This document shows, one piece after another, positions 49,601 to 64,000 of a DNA stretch of 64,000 bases. Origin of the DNA: Adineta steineri (Eukaryota > Rotifera > Eurotatoria > Adinetida > Adinetidae); the NCBI GenBank assembly GCA_905250115.1, contig CAJNOI010000029.1, forward strand, positions 1 to 64,000. The letters are read 5' to 3'. The position numbers were made by a program, and so were the translations under genes. Within the stretch, counting starts at the first letter, position 1, and the number at the start of each line of letters is the position of its first letter. The notes below the pieces were generated by a model that saw only the letters and a list, made by a program, of their open reading frames with translations, was not told where the DNA came from and made no database searches.

Positions 49601-51416
49601 AACACACGGACTTTGTCGATCGAAGAAATTTTGTATATTATACCTAAAAGAAAAATCGAATATAACCTACCTTCCTATTTTAGGTATACGAAATGGCATT
49701 GTAGTAGATCGATTCAATGAATTAGTTTTATTTAAACCATCACTATCATCTATATCAGTTGATGTTTTCATTTTTGTTGAATCTGTTGTTTGTAATTGAG
49801 TTGTTATACGACGATGTGTCGGTTTTCTATTTGTTAAAGGTCCTATATTTTCTTCACTCTTCCGTTTAATACTATCTGTACTGCTGCTAATATTACTACT
49901 ACTACTACTACTATTATTATTTGTGCCTGCTGTGGATACTGCTGTCAATGTTGCGGTTGTTGCCATTTTTCTGTCATTGAAACTAGATGTATTATTATTT
50001 GATGAGAGCAATGTTCGTTCGTTTTGATTCAATTTTTGAGATGTCAATGGATGTTTATCGTTGGAAATCAATGATTGAGAAGTTGAAGGAAGCTCTGATA
50101 TAGAATGCATTTTTTTTTAAAAAAAATCAAATATTTAAATAGATATATAATACATACGGGAAAAAGTACGTTCGTCAATATCAACTTGAGACGTATGAGT
50201 ATTTATTGGTTTGAATATTCCTTTTGACGACCAAATATCGTACAAATGACGAGCACTTTCACGAATATCTACAAGAAATTAAATAATATTAATGATTTAT
50301 TCAATAGATACATTAACGATCGAGATTGTTATTAAGAAAAGAGCGCTAAATAGGACGTAGTATAGTTCACTATAAAAATATCTGACATGGATTTCTCATC
50401 TCGAAAGAACTGTATCATAGCTTATATTCTGCAATATTGATAATTTTGAATATGCCGTTATAGTTTATCATGCACTTTCCGTCAAATATCGTTGCGATTT
50501 TCGTAATTATACGAGTTAATCAAACAAGCACATTGATTGAAAAACTTTACACACGACAAAACTCCTAGAAAACGAGATTCGAACGTAAATATCTTTTTTT
50601 TCTCTTTCTTTCTTTTTTGTGTATGACAACGCTTTAATAATTTTCAACTTGTTGTAATATATCTGCGATAGTTGGATGCCAGAAAAAAATTCTCTTTTGT
50701 TTTTGTCTTAAAACGATTCATTTTATATGAAAAAAAATCAATTCGATTATTTGTTGTATTAGTTTTTCTTTTTTTCATTTGATATTTATACCAAAAACAC
50801 TGACCCTTTTCTTCCCCTGACTCAGCCGATGCAAGTTCGGCTATTTTGAGCTGTAGCTCGTCGATATCATTCTGCGATATATTATCAATATTGAATGGTA
50901 AATGGCCTAATACATTTAATGTATCAAGTAGAAATGCATGATTATGTTCGCTACTAAAATACGAAAGCCATTTGATTAGAATTTGATGACCATCACTTTT
51001 TAAAAACCTAGAAATATGAATAATTCAATAAAATTAAACTGTACTTGATAATTTCTTTTTTTATTTCAATGAAACAAAAAAAAAGTGAATATTGTTTACA
51101 TACGTTATTAAAATCTCTTCTGATTTTGTATGACTTAGAATTTGTAAATAGATCGCTTTATTGACTAGTTTTTCAGCTAATTTCATTAATCTAAAGATGA
51201 TATTGTTTTCAATAATAAGAATAATAAGAATAACATAACTATGAAACATACGTAATAAATTGCCGAACGATTCGATCACTTTTTAAACCGCCATTAATAT
51301 CTAATAAATACACGATTGTATTTAATAAAACACTTGGATCAACAGGAGCCTAAGATGTATTTGATAGAAATAAAAATTTGATATTATTCTTTTTTTTGTT
51401 TTTTTTAAATTACCAT
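46465..51416 (-). CDS. PPP1R10: PNUTS, nuclear targeting subunit of protein phosphatase 1
   Basis: Start at 51414-51416, where the ATG is followed at once by an intron, so the protein reads M|APVDPSVLLNTIVYLLDIN. The N-terminal 130 residues form a TFIIS-N (LW) domain: LMKLAEKLVNKAIYLQILSH, TKSEEILITFLKSDGHQI and FNIDNISQNDIDELQLKIAE. A long Ser/Thr/Asn-rich region follows, then a PP1-docking RVxF-type motif in KKKVIWADEKSQALVQTSFF with a downstream acidic FEVDDSE as in PNUTS. Proline-rich and Asn-rich sequence ends the protein. PNUTS holds PP1 on chromatin and promotes Pol II dephosphorylation and termination. The usual C-terminal CCCH finger is not seen. The 3' end is ambiguous: read-through of a poly-Asn exon stops at 46544, while splicing 46566-46699 out shifts the frame to a tail ending RKKHPGGRSCDI at 46465. 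Confidence 0.85.
48598..48905. repeat. GC-rich repeat insertion in a PNUTS intron, telomere-like copy 3
   Basis: The segment lies in an intron. It begins GGATGTGGGCGCGGGC, contains a poly-G/poly-C stretch and ends with CACCCACCCACACCCTC followed by AAGATC. The last part shares CCCACACCCTCAAGATC with the repeat at 42232-42297. Its GC content is far above that of the surroundings. The ends are not clear. Confidence 0.5.
48631..48695. other. homopolymer G/C block, possible assembly artefact
   Basis: 23 consecutive Gs (48631-48653), six Ts, eight Cs, AGGGGGGCCCCCTG-like palindrome and another C run of about 14. Such runs in a roughly 30% GC genome are suspicious for sequencing or consensus error, though a real G-quadruplex/hairpin core of the surrounding repeat is possible. 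Confidence 0.7.
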
Positions 51417-54400
51417 TTATCTGACGTTATGGCCTCAGATGTAAATCTAGAAATATTGTACGAGTTTTATTTGATATAGTAGAACCATGTAAATGTAAGG
51501 GAGCAGTCGGCCAACATTGGAGAAAAAAATATACGAACAAAATAACAACGGCTATTACTCTTCTGCTTGTCGTGTCGACGATGAATGATGAGAGAATGAA
51601 AGAAAAAAAAAGAAGAAAAAGAAATGGGGTAGCTTGATCGCACTCGCTCGCTTAAGCGGACGAACAAGCAAGAAGAAAAATCGACTCTTTCCTTTTTTTT
51701 TTATTTGGGTTATTGTAGGCGGTATGTTCGTCTACACGACCAGTGCACAGAGTTTGCCGTTTTATTCTCCTGTATTCTATCGTATACAAGAAGAAAAAGA
51801 AGCATCTATATTTGACATTATCATGTGATCATATGCAATATGTAGATCTACGTCTATAGAGCTTTTCTAGGCCATCATCATCATCACAAACTCAAGACAC
51901 AAAAAAGTACACACGCATACTATTCATAGTATTTGAATAATAGAGCAATACTGTTGTCATTTTACACATATATATAAATCATTTAAAGCATCTAAATAGT
52001 AAAAATTTTAACAGAAGCTCGATATGAATAACAAAATATAATCAATTATTTGATATTGAAAAATCCTATATCAGAGATTAAAACTGTTCTTAATATAAAA
52101 ATTTCTAAAAACAAAATATCTTTCATTACAGAAAAAAAAAACGATATTTTTTTTTTCAGAAAAAATTCAATAATACATAAAAATAAACAAAATAAAAATA
52201 ATTTACAAACTGGATCATTGATCGCCAAATATAATATTTTAGTTCCTAAAAAAAATTTATATATTTCTTATCATACAATATTTTGAATATAAAATAATTT
52301 CAATGTTCTTCTTGATCAATTCCAATATTGAATTGTTTTTGTCATCTGTCAATTCTTCTTTACATCGTGCGTACACTACATATATAACTACGAATTTATA
52401 ATCGGTATCTATTGAAGTCACAATGAATATCTATATATCGATACATGATGTTGATAGATTTTATTTAAGATCTCTTCTCGACGAAACTTCACCATCATAA
52501 ATATACTTTTTTAAAAACAACATTCAATTTTTTCTTAAAAATAAATGATAGATTCATTTCCTATAATTAAATTTTATAGGTAATAATTGACAGTCGTCAG
52601 ATCATCGTCGATAATGTTGAATTCAAATAAACAATTTGTATAAAATATCCATATGATTTTATCTAGAATAAAATATAAAATAGTATAGACAGATCGCGAA
52701 ACAAAACGGACATTAAATATTCCGAAGAAAACAAAATCTGCTTATCTCTACAATCGCACCCAATATTATCCTGGAAAAATCAATAGTTCATAATATTATA
52801 CCATACAGAAATCTACTCTACTTGAATAAACGATTATAATTAACGCGGAAATGCATAAAGTATCATAGTAATAGATTTCATATCGGAAAATATAACATAT
52901 ATTTTAATCCTAGAAAAAATAAATACTAATTGATTTAATTATTCATAAACAATTCTTGGTAATTTAATATTATTTTATCTAAAACAATAAACGAAATCAT
53001 TCACATGTTTGTCAAATATTGTTTTTCTTATTTCTTTATGTATACCATCTTGTTTCGATGTATTAAATGTTTATCTTATTGAAGGTTATAATCAGAATTA
53101 GAAAAAAAAGGGAATTTATAAATATATATATTTTTTCGGATTTATATTCTATAAAAAGAAAAAATATTTCATTTTTATAATTATCTTCTATATTAGTTCA
53201 TATATATGTAGTTAATAAACTGCATAAGTATATTATATAGTTCAATGATTCATATATGTGATTGACCAATCAGATGATTTATCACATTTTGATTATTATA
53301 TTATTATGATTCTTTCTTTTCTTGTCAAAAGAGGACGTTATATATATATTTTTTTTCTTCTTCTTTTCTAATTTATTGTTTTTAAGACACATGAATTTTT
53401 TCCTTTGTTATGTTTTACAACAAACATACTTCATGCTGATTTCGTCTTTTTGTTTTTGTATTTGTTTTTATACATTCTTCGATTTTTATATATATATCCT
53501 ATTATTAATCGATTGATAAAACAAATTAGTGTTTTCTTGTTTTTCTCTTCGTCGTAAATATTCGATTTTGCGACTGTTAATTAGAGTATATCGCTGATTT
53601 ATTTTCATTATATACTTTTCCCTGCATTTCATCCTCGCCATAATTACTTGCGCTCTATTTGCATATGTATGTTGAGATATAATTCTCTTCTCTAGTGAAC
53701 TCCTAGTATTGTCATGATTGTGTAAATGCTTTTCAACGACTTCTTTTCCTTTTCATCATTTCTTATTAAGAAATTATTTACTTATGCATTTGATATGCTC
53801 GAAAATCTTTCTGATTGATCTCAATTTTATTCTCTTCATACATTTTTTTGTCTTCTCGTCATCGTCTGTATTATGTTAACTGATTAGCACTTCTATTTTC
53901 TAGTCAAAACTCATTCTGACATATGTCATTTTCTCGATAATAATGCACACACTAATAATAATGAGATGTATAGGTCAAATAGAAATACGAGTACTTGCGA
54001 TTTTTGTCAATAAACTGATAAAATGTTATTACATACAGATCGATTTATATTTAATCTTATTATATTTTTTTTCTCTTCATATCATTCAACCTTTTCTATT
54101 TTCATTATTACACATACATTCACACCTGTATTGTATCTTAAATGTCTGCCGATGGGAATGAAGAATATGCACTTAGGTCAACAATAAGAGTGTTCATTTT
54201 TTTTTAATAATAATAGCGATTTGTGTGCTCTGACGTGCATATGAGTATGTACGCGAGCGTGTGTATGTAAGTAGGAACGAGCGAACGATGCGATGAAAGT
54301 GACACTTGAGAAGTTCGGCTAGCTTGCGATCTGACTGACTTGATTAAATCAAAATAAAGCAACGAACATATATATATATACACACACACACACATACACT

Positions 54401-56345
54401 TATATATTTATGTAGACATACTGAATAATAGAGTAAGAGAAAATGAAGAATAGATTTAAACATCTATAAACGACGCCAATTGGTCATGCTCATAGTGAGA
54501 ACAAACAATAACTAGAAGAAAGCAAAGTAGTTGAACAGGCAACACAATCCGGTTAACATTTCATCTCTTTTTTTTTAATATATATAGATGCACCATCTCT
54601 TTTTTACATGCATATTTCCATTTTGCTTTTAACAGCAATAGCTTAGACTAAATAAGATTGAGATTGAGAGAGAGAATACTCGACGATTCGCACTACTACA
54701 TCGTTTAACTTGTTTTCTTCGTTTTCTTTTGTTCGTCCTCATTCAAGCATCATATTGCACGCTAGTATGCTTTCTACTATCATCATCATCATCATCATCA
54801 ATTTGAGCTCGTTGTATTCTTCTTCAATTCAATTATGTCTTTAATGTATAAAGTAATAATAATAACAAATATTATAGAAAAAAAAAAGAAACGAGAAAAA
54901 TAAAAATACTCTGCCTTTAGACAATATTTACACATCATGCACACATACTTTATGCTCAAGTGCTTACATACTTTTAACATAATCAGTTATTCTTTCTTTA
55001 TATATATATTCATATGACTAAACGATGATATACATGATAATTTATTATTTCTATCGCATATTAATTATAAATACTTCGACAAAATAGACAAACAAACTTT
55101 GTTTTTTTTTCTTTTTCGTTTTCATCGATCAAAATCCACCTACTTCTAATCGGATAATACTTGACGTAATTAAATTGTGCTTGTCCTTTAATCATGACCA
55201 TATGTCATTCTCCAATTTCTTGTCAGTACCTCTTTCTCTTAAATGCTAATCGCTCTCTACTACCAATATATATATACATATACAATTATTTCTAATAAGC
55301 ACGAGTTCCTAGTTGATGCGTGTTGTCCTCTGGGTATATATTTATGTGCATCACGAACGACAACTTTTGATCTTTTTTTTTTTCTTCTTCCTATGTTGAA
55401 TGATGGTAGTAGTAGCAGTAATAGTGGCCTTTTGTCTTTTTTTATCGATCGCGATTAATTAAGTATCTTTTCTCTATCCGAATCGTGTGTAAATTGGACA
55501 CTTGTATTCGGATGGAGAGAGTAACAGACATTTGCTTTACACGCCGTCGCCGACGACTAGTGTGTTTTTCTTTTCCTGTATATATATATACATACATACA
55601 TATATATATATATGTGCAACCTTATCACTTGCCGGCAGCAGCAGCCATATTGCCGACAAGACGGGGGCACGCCAGGTCACGACAACGACGACGACGATTA
55701 TTTTCTTCTCCTCTTCTCTTCTCTTCTTCATCGTCGTTGTCGATTCTCTTTTTTCCGATGCGACGCGCACTACTGTTTTTCTATCGTCGACTAATAGAAA
55801 ATGATTAAAACATGTTCGTTGTTCATGCACCCTGTTGTGTTCTACAAAGATAACATATTTTCAATATTTTATCTCAATTTGTTCTTTGCACGTGTTATTT
55901 TACTAATCATCAGTTTGTCAAGTGTTATGATGAATATATATCATAATAATATATATCAATCGTTAATTTCTTTGATTAATAATCGCTAAAAAAGAAAATT
56001 ATCGATACTGACATAGATATATATATACATTTAGTTTTCTCTCTTTCTGTCTCACTTCAATTTCATTTTCGTTTATATATTGACATTGTTATTTTTCTTT
56101 TCTTTTTTTTTGTCTTCAGATGTTTATTCAACATCGCCATCGTGCGCAACTGAATAGTTAAAATCATCAAAATTCATTCACATACGAATCTCAAACTTGC
56201 TAGTAATAATTTACATCATTCACCTAAACAACAACACGACGATCATCTATTAAATTCTCATAGTAGTAAGAAAAGAAAGAAATTTAGTAGCGGTACCGGT
56301 TCCGCTTTACCGAATACCGGCGAACAAGACAAATTAACTGGAAAT
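51417..56345. other. 4.9-kb region between divergent PNUTS and Groucho genes
   Basis: No supported protein gene. It holds simple repeats (CA run near 54380-54393, ATC run near 54779-54800, TA runs near 55580-55612) and a GC- and CpG-richer block at about 55535-55800. A polypyrimidine tract ending CTTCAG at about 56114-56119 precedes the Groucho leader and looks like a 3' splice site of a 5' UTR intron or a trans-splice site. The region probably contains Groucho regulatory DNA. Confidence 0.5.
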
Positions 56346-59547
<3,202 letters not shown>

Positions 59548-61315
59548 GAATGAATATACATATACATATATGTGGATTTCAAACTAAAATAGAACATTGT
59601 CTACATATTTTTTTCTCTTCTACTTCTTCTGACCTATATGTATGCGTCTATACAGTGAGTTTGTTTTCTCTCTTGTTTTGGGTCAGATATTTCAATGTTG
59701 TTCTTGTTGTTGTTCTTCTTGTTGTTGTTGCTGTCATTCTACTATATACTTTACATATATAAATCTATATAAATATATATGTGTCAATGTTTATTATATT
59801 TTGTAAATATTGTTTTGTATTGTGCATGTGTATAACTCTTCTTTATTGTTTGTTTTTTCTTCTTCTGCTTGTATTGTGTGAGGATTGAGAAAAAAAAAGG
59901 AAAAAAAAAGTGACGTGGATATTGATGTTTGTCTTTTCTTTTGTGTTTGTAATTTACCTCTCTTTACATATATATAAAACAAAGAAAGAAATATCTGATT
60001 TGACAGACAACAAAAAAAAACAATGACAAAGTTATTTTTTGATTGATAAAATAATAAAGCAAAGAGAAAGATTGAATTAATATTAAATCAACAGAAGAAC
60101 AATGATGTTTACATACTACAAATTCTAAGATTATATTTCTATAGCAAAAAAAAACATTACATTCATAATTGCTCCAAACTATTAAGAAAAATTATTATTG
60201 GTACTTGATTTACCAGATATGTTCTATTCAAATGATAAACGGAATGTTTTCGTTACATTCAACTTTGCTCAGAGATGAATTTCAAAGATGATGGAAGTGA
60301 CCTCGGTAGAAAACAGGAGTAAAAATTAGGGGTAGAGCAGTTCCATATTAGTTCCGTTCTTGGGAACTGTTAAATAGTTCTTTTGGAAGGAACTGAACTG
60401 TTGGTGTAGTTCAGTGCTATTCAAAGAACTGTTGACACAGTTCAGTTCCTTTCAAAAGAATTGTATTGTTAGTTTTTTTGACCAGTTCATCTGAACTTGG
60501 AACTGTGAACTGTCCTACCCCTAGTACCGATAGCAAAAAAAACTATTTTTGACGTCTATGAGAGATAATATCAATTCATTGTATAGTCTTTAATATATTT
60601 CTTTCCAAAATCTGCTGCTGACTTGCTTGCTGGTTGAGAATGCCTAGTTTTTATCCTTTTTTCATATCATATACTACAAGCGATATTAACAACAGTGATT
60701 ATTCATAAGATACTGAATGAAATAAATCAGAAGAATTTCATATATTCATGGAAAAGTACATGAAATGAAAGGGAAAAATCAAATGAAAGAAAGAGAACGA
60801 ACGCATGGATAATGCCTATACTATAATTCATCTTATGGTACATTGTAAGTATGTGTTATAATACTGTTGATCATATATATTATTTCTGAATAAAATTCAT
60901 ATACTTCTACAAAATAGATTCCGCCGACTAAATAGCGAGTTATAATTAGAATTTGAAAATTTGTCAGGGGAAATCAAATAGATTGAAGTTTTTGTTAGAA
61001 TATCCTTTTCATATATACAATATAAAAAGAATAAATACTCATGAGATAATTAGTTTAACTCGTAAAAATTCTAATCTATGAGTAGAAAAATGTTTTATTT
61101 TACTTTGTATCGAATAGCGACATCTAAAGAACTACTCTCTATTCGTAATAAATCAGCTGAGTGGAATATATTGTTGATGTTGTGTCAGAAAAAGAAGATG
61201 AGTGTGAGTCGAAAGCAAATAACGCAGATAGATAATATGAAGAAGAAGTTCGTGTGTTACATAACGAAATGTTTATTTCTCTAGATTTCTTTTTTTGCTG
61301 ATACTTACACAAGAA
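59548..61315. other. intergenic between Groucho and Rab7, with one MITE
   Basis: AT-rich spacer of 1.8 kb. It contains the inverted-repeat element at 60327-60523 and GTT-rich simple sequence near 59700-59730. The open frame near 61078 has no splice or motif support. TTTCTCTAG ending at 61284 is an acceptor-like site 31 nt before the Rab7 ATG. Confidence 0.5.
60327..60523. mobile_element. MITE with TAGGGGTAG ends (197 bp)
   Basis: The left end TAGGGGTAGAGCAGTTC pairs with the right end GAACTGTCCTACCCCTA. Inside, AGTTC/GAACT motifs recur many times in both orientations, so much of the element could fold on itself. Flanking 8-mers GTAAAAAT and GTACCGAT agree at 5 of 8 positions, weak support for a target duplication. 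The end sequence resembles hAT-type non-autonomous elements. No coding capacity. Confidence 0.6.
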
Positions 61316-62281
61316 ATGGCCGCACGTAGTAAAAAAGTTTTACTTAAAGTCATCATATTAGGTATACAGAAATATAAACTAATTAAATTGATTTAATCCA
61401 AAAATTTTTATAAATTTAGGTGACACCGGTGTTGGCAAGACAAGTTTAATGGGACAATTTGTTTCACATAAATTTTCTAATCAATATAAAGCAACCATAG
61501 GCGCTGATTTTTTAACCAAAGAAATACAAATTGATGATCGTCTTGTAACAATGCAGGTATATATGATCAAGATAAATATTCTTTTTAAAACTGAAATTTG
61601 TTTTTTTCTTATAGATATGGGATACAGCTGGACAAGAACGTTTTCAAAGTTTAGGTGTTGCTTTTTATCGAGGTGCTGATTGTTGTGTACTTGTTTATGA
61701 TGTGACACAGCCTAATTCATTTCGATCATTAGATAGTTGGCGAGATGAATTTCTTATTGTAAAATTCAAAATTTTTTAAGGAATTATGATTAATCAAAAA
61801 TGTTTTCTTTTTAGCAAGCTGGACCTCGTGATCCAGAAAACTTTCCATTTGTGGTATGTAAATTTATTTAATATCGAATCTCTATTCAAAAACATATATT
61901 TTAAATTTAGGTCATTGGCAATAAAATTGATCTTGAAAATCGTGCGGTTTGTTTTTTAATTGATTATTGTTTTCATCCAATTATTTATTCGATTTATTTA
62001 GGTTCCAACACGTAAAGCACAAAGTTGGTGTACAGGTATATAAAAGATAAATCAAATTGAAGTTTTTTTTTATAAAAAAATCTTTTCTGTTAGATAAATC
62101 AAATGTACCTTATTATGAAACATCAGCTAAAGATGGTCTTAATGTTGAAAAAGCATTTGAAGCCGTTGCACGTAATGCTTTAGCACGTGAAAGAGAAGTT
62201 GATCAAACACAAGACTTTCCGGCACCTATTAAAATTCCTGATAATGATCAACCACCACCATCAAAAGGATGTCCATGTTAA
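61316..62281 (+). CDS. RAB7A: Rab7 small GTPase
   Basis: Seven exons with short introns join to a protein of about 206 residues, the normal Rab7 length. G1 is [10 protein letters not shown], the switch I/effector region is [19 protein letters not shown]3 is [10 protein letters not shown] followed by [20 protein letters not shown]4 is GNKIDLENR and G5 is ETSAKDG. The C-terminus ends KGCPC, a two-cysteine geranylgeranylation motif (Rab7 of vertebrates ends CSC). It is close to vertebrate Rab7a over the whole length. Rab7 controls late endosome to lysosome transport, autophagosome fusion and lysosome positioning through effectors such as HOPS and RILP. The ATG (61316-61318) is preceded by an acceptor-like TTTCTCTAG 31 nt upstream. 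Some introns are of the order of 45-60 nt and interrupt conserved GTPase motifs. Confidence 0.97.
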
Positions 62282-64000
62282 GTGAACAAATCAACAAAAA
62301 AAAGAATGATAAACAATCACAAAATTCTACAAAATTCATTTATTTTTTCTTATCCTTTTTTTTGATAATAACATCTTTATATAAAAACGAGAATTATAAG
62401 ATATTATTATGCATATTTACATTGTTTTCTCTTTTTTATTCAAATGATTTCAATCCCAATTATATATACATATATTGTTGACTATGTTAGGTCATTAAAA
62501 TTGGACTTTTATTTTCCAGAAACAATGCATATAATAATATAAAAATACTTTCGATGATGTTAGCATTTTTTTAAAGAATTAATTAGTCATATATATATTT
62601 ATAAAATATTTGAGATGAAGGAAATATTACTAACAAAAATGCTTGTTTTATGTGAAGTTAATTGATAAGACAAATGATAAAAATATTATCATTGTTATCT
62701 TAACACTAACAAAAAAGAAAAGACTGTAAATAATAAATGAAATTACGATGTATAAAATTGTTTATATATTTTTTTTCCTAATGCACCGTCAATTCATTCA
62801 TATAAATAGCAAGATGAATTTTTATATTTCTAATTATTTAGCTACTTTTTCTGTAAATTTTAATAGTTTTCATGTATATATATCAAAATTATTTTGAAAA
62901 TTGAGTTATTGGAAAATAAGGAAACTCATGATTATCATAAATCGTTTTAGATTATGATGAATGATTCAGAAGTCTGTTTCTAAACAGAGTAGTTTTATTG
63001 AACTTCAAATCTGTTGATAATAAGAGTACGGATAGATATTAGGAGTGCTACATTAGTTTATTCTGATCAACGATAGTATGCCTTTTTATACATCAGGATA
63101 CTATGCTTAACTTTAAAGTGAGGGTGTGGGTGTAAGCAAAGAAAAGATACACCCACCCCCAAGGAAAGTTTTCTGGTTAGTTAATAACAGTAAACAAGTT
63201 ACTTCTGCACAAAACAATTATAAAACGTTGCATTATGAGCCCAAAGTGCAATGTATTGTAGTAAATGGCTCAGAGAGTAATATAGTGTGATACATCGCTT
63301 GTTAGTATCGTGTAGATGTGAGAAAAGACAGTTTCTGATCAATAGTTGGTTAACGGATTTGTTTCATGGCTATTGATGAGGCTCAAGATGTGTTTTGAAT
63401 AAGAGCTGCGTGTAAGTTATATGACTTGGCTTCATTGATGGGTATGATTTATATGGATTAGAATGTTGCTCTATTGTAAAGATCAGTTGTTATCTATGTC
63501 AAATTGATAAAACTTCAGAAAATTATGCGAATTGTTTTCCTCATAAATTGAATTTAATGATCTATTTCTATATCTTATAGTGATAAAACACTGAGAAATC
63601 ATTATAAGACATCTCATCAAACAATATCTCCCTGAGTCTGAATCCGAGATCGCAGGATTCTAAATAATTCTTATACATTATCAAAAATTATAATTCATCA
63701 TATCCTCAATATTGTCTGAATGACCATTCTTTTCATTTGTTTCTCGTTAATGATGAATACTCATTGATTCGTTCAATTAGACCATAAGTTGGTGACATCG
63801 AAATACATGTTGTAGTTTTTTTAACTTTTCCTTCGTCGCACGAACTTCGTTCAACACTATTACAATACAATTCGATTTCATGCAACTTATTCTTTTTTAG
63901 ATTGTTTTATGCCACGACCACTATTGAAGGTGATATATAGTTCTTTTTCTTCTTCTTTTATTACAGAGAACACTTCCGTAAAGAATTAGAAATGTAAATA
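62282..64000. other. 3' flank of Rab7 to window end, no supported gene
   Basis: AT-rich sequence without a supported coding frame. It contains the telomere-like repeat at 63119-63161. Nothing else is recognised up to the window edge, where a gene could begin outside. Confidence 0.45.
63119..63161. repeat. telomere-like TGTGGG hairpin repeat, copy 4
   Basis: The left arm TGAGGGTGTGGGTGTA and the right arm TACACCCACCCCCA are inverse to each other across a 13-nt loop. The left arm is shared, inverted, with the repeats ending near 42285 and 48900. Confidence 0.55.

Noticed and set aside
55485..55830. four overlapping open frames on both strands
   Set aside because: Low-complexity DNA (TA runs, CGA/TTC repeats) keeps all frames open; no splice sites or motifs support a protein.
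61078..61284. open frame of 68 codons just before Rab7
   Set aside because: It ends at the acceptor-like site of Rab7 and has no motif; more likely 5' flank.

Overview
This window is animal nuclear DNA, AT-rich (roughly 30% GC by eye), with genes broken by many very short introns (about 45-60 nt, GT-AG) and separated by AT-rich spacers of 0.2-5 kb. A bdelloid rotifer (Rotaria or Adineta type) is the best guess. The reasons are the compact-intron style, a Cys-rich two-transmembrane family (CPCT and CSS motifs) that I associate with bdelloids, bacterial or fungal-looking metabolic genes beside normal metazoan genes, dispersed TGTGGG-type motifs (the bdelloid telomere unit), and splice-acceptor-like sites directly before start codons, as expected with spliced-leader trans-splicing. 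The species assignment is inference.

Layout. 0-7.3 kb: the 3' part of an unrecognised + strand gene, a secreted type-B carboxylesterase (-), and two small unrecognised genes. 8.4-15.4 kb (+): a four-MBT-repeat chromatin reader, a macroH2A histone variant and a sphingosine kinase. 15.6-19.6 kb (-): a secreted GH65 enzyme of the PGGHG/ATHL1 (acid trehalase-like) type. 21.6-24.2 kb: a Ly6-like secreted-protein fragment, the C-terminal end of an amidinohydrolase cut by a 100-N gap, and a seven-bladed beta-propeller lactonase (+). 27.8-34.1 kb (+): an unrecognised Ser/Tyr-rich protein, and a gene whose exons splice in frame into a polypeptide of three tandem two-TM units. 35.6-41.4 kb: a Pro/His-rich small protein (-), an 88-residue PLDc_N membrane protein (+), and a ZAP/PARP12-like CCCH finger plus RRM-like protein (-). 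42.9-51.4 kb (-): TTC1, TFIIB and PNUTS (PPP1R10) in tandem. 56.3-59.5 kb (+): Groucho/TLE. 61.3-62.3 kb (+): Rab7.

The genes do not form one pathway. MBT protein, macroH2A, TFIIB, PNUTS and Groucho all act on chromatin or transcription. Carboxylesterase, GH65 enzyme and lactonase are metabolic. Small non-autonomous DNA elements (MITE-like, two or three with possible 8-bp target duplications) sit in introns and spacers. Several carry a telomere-like GAGGGTGTGGGTGT module, often as a hairpin.

Most interesting: the three-unit membrane protein, the ZAP/PARP12-like gene without a PARP domain, the divergent macroH2A, the lactonase and amidinohydrolase as transfer candidates, and the dispersed telomere-like hairpin repeats.
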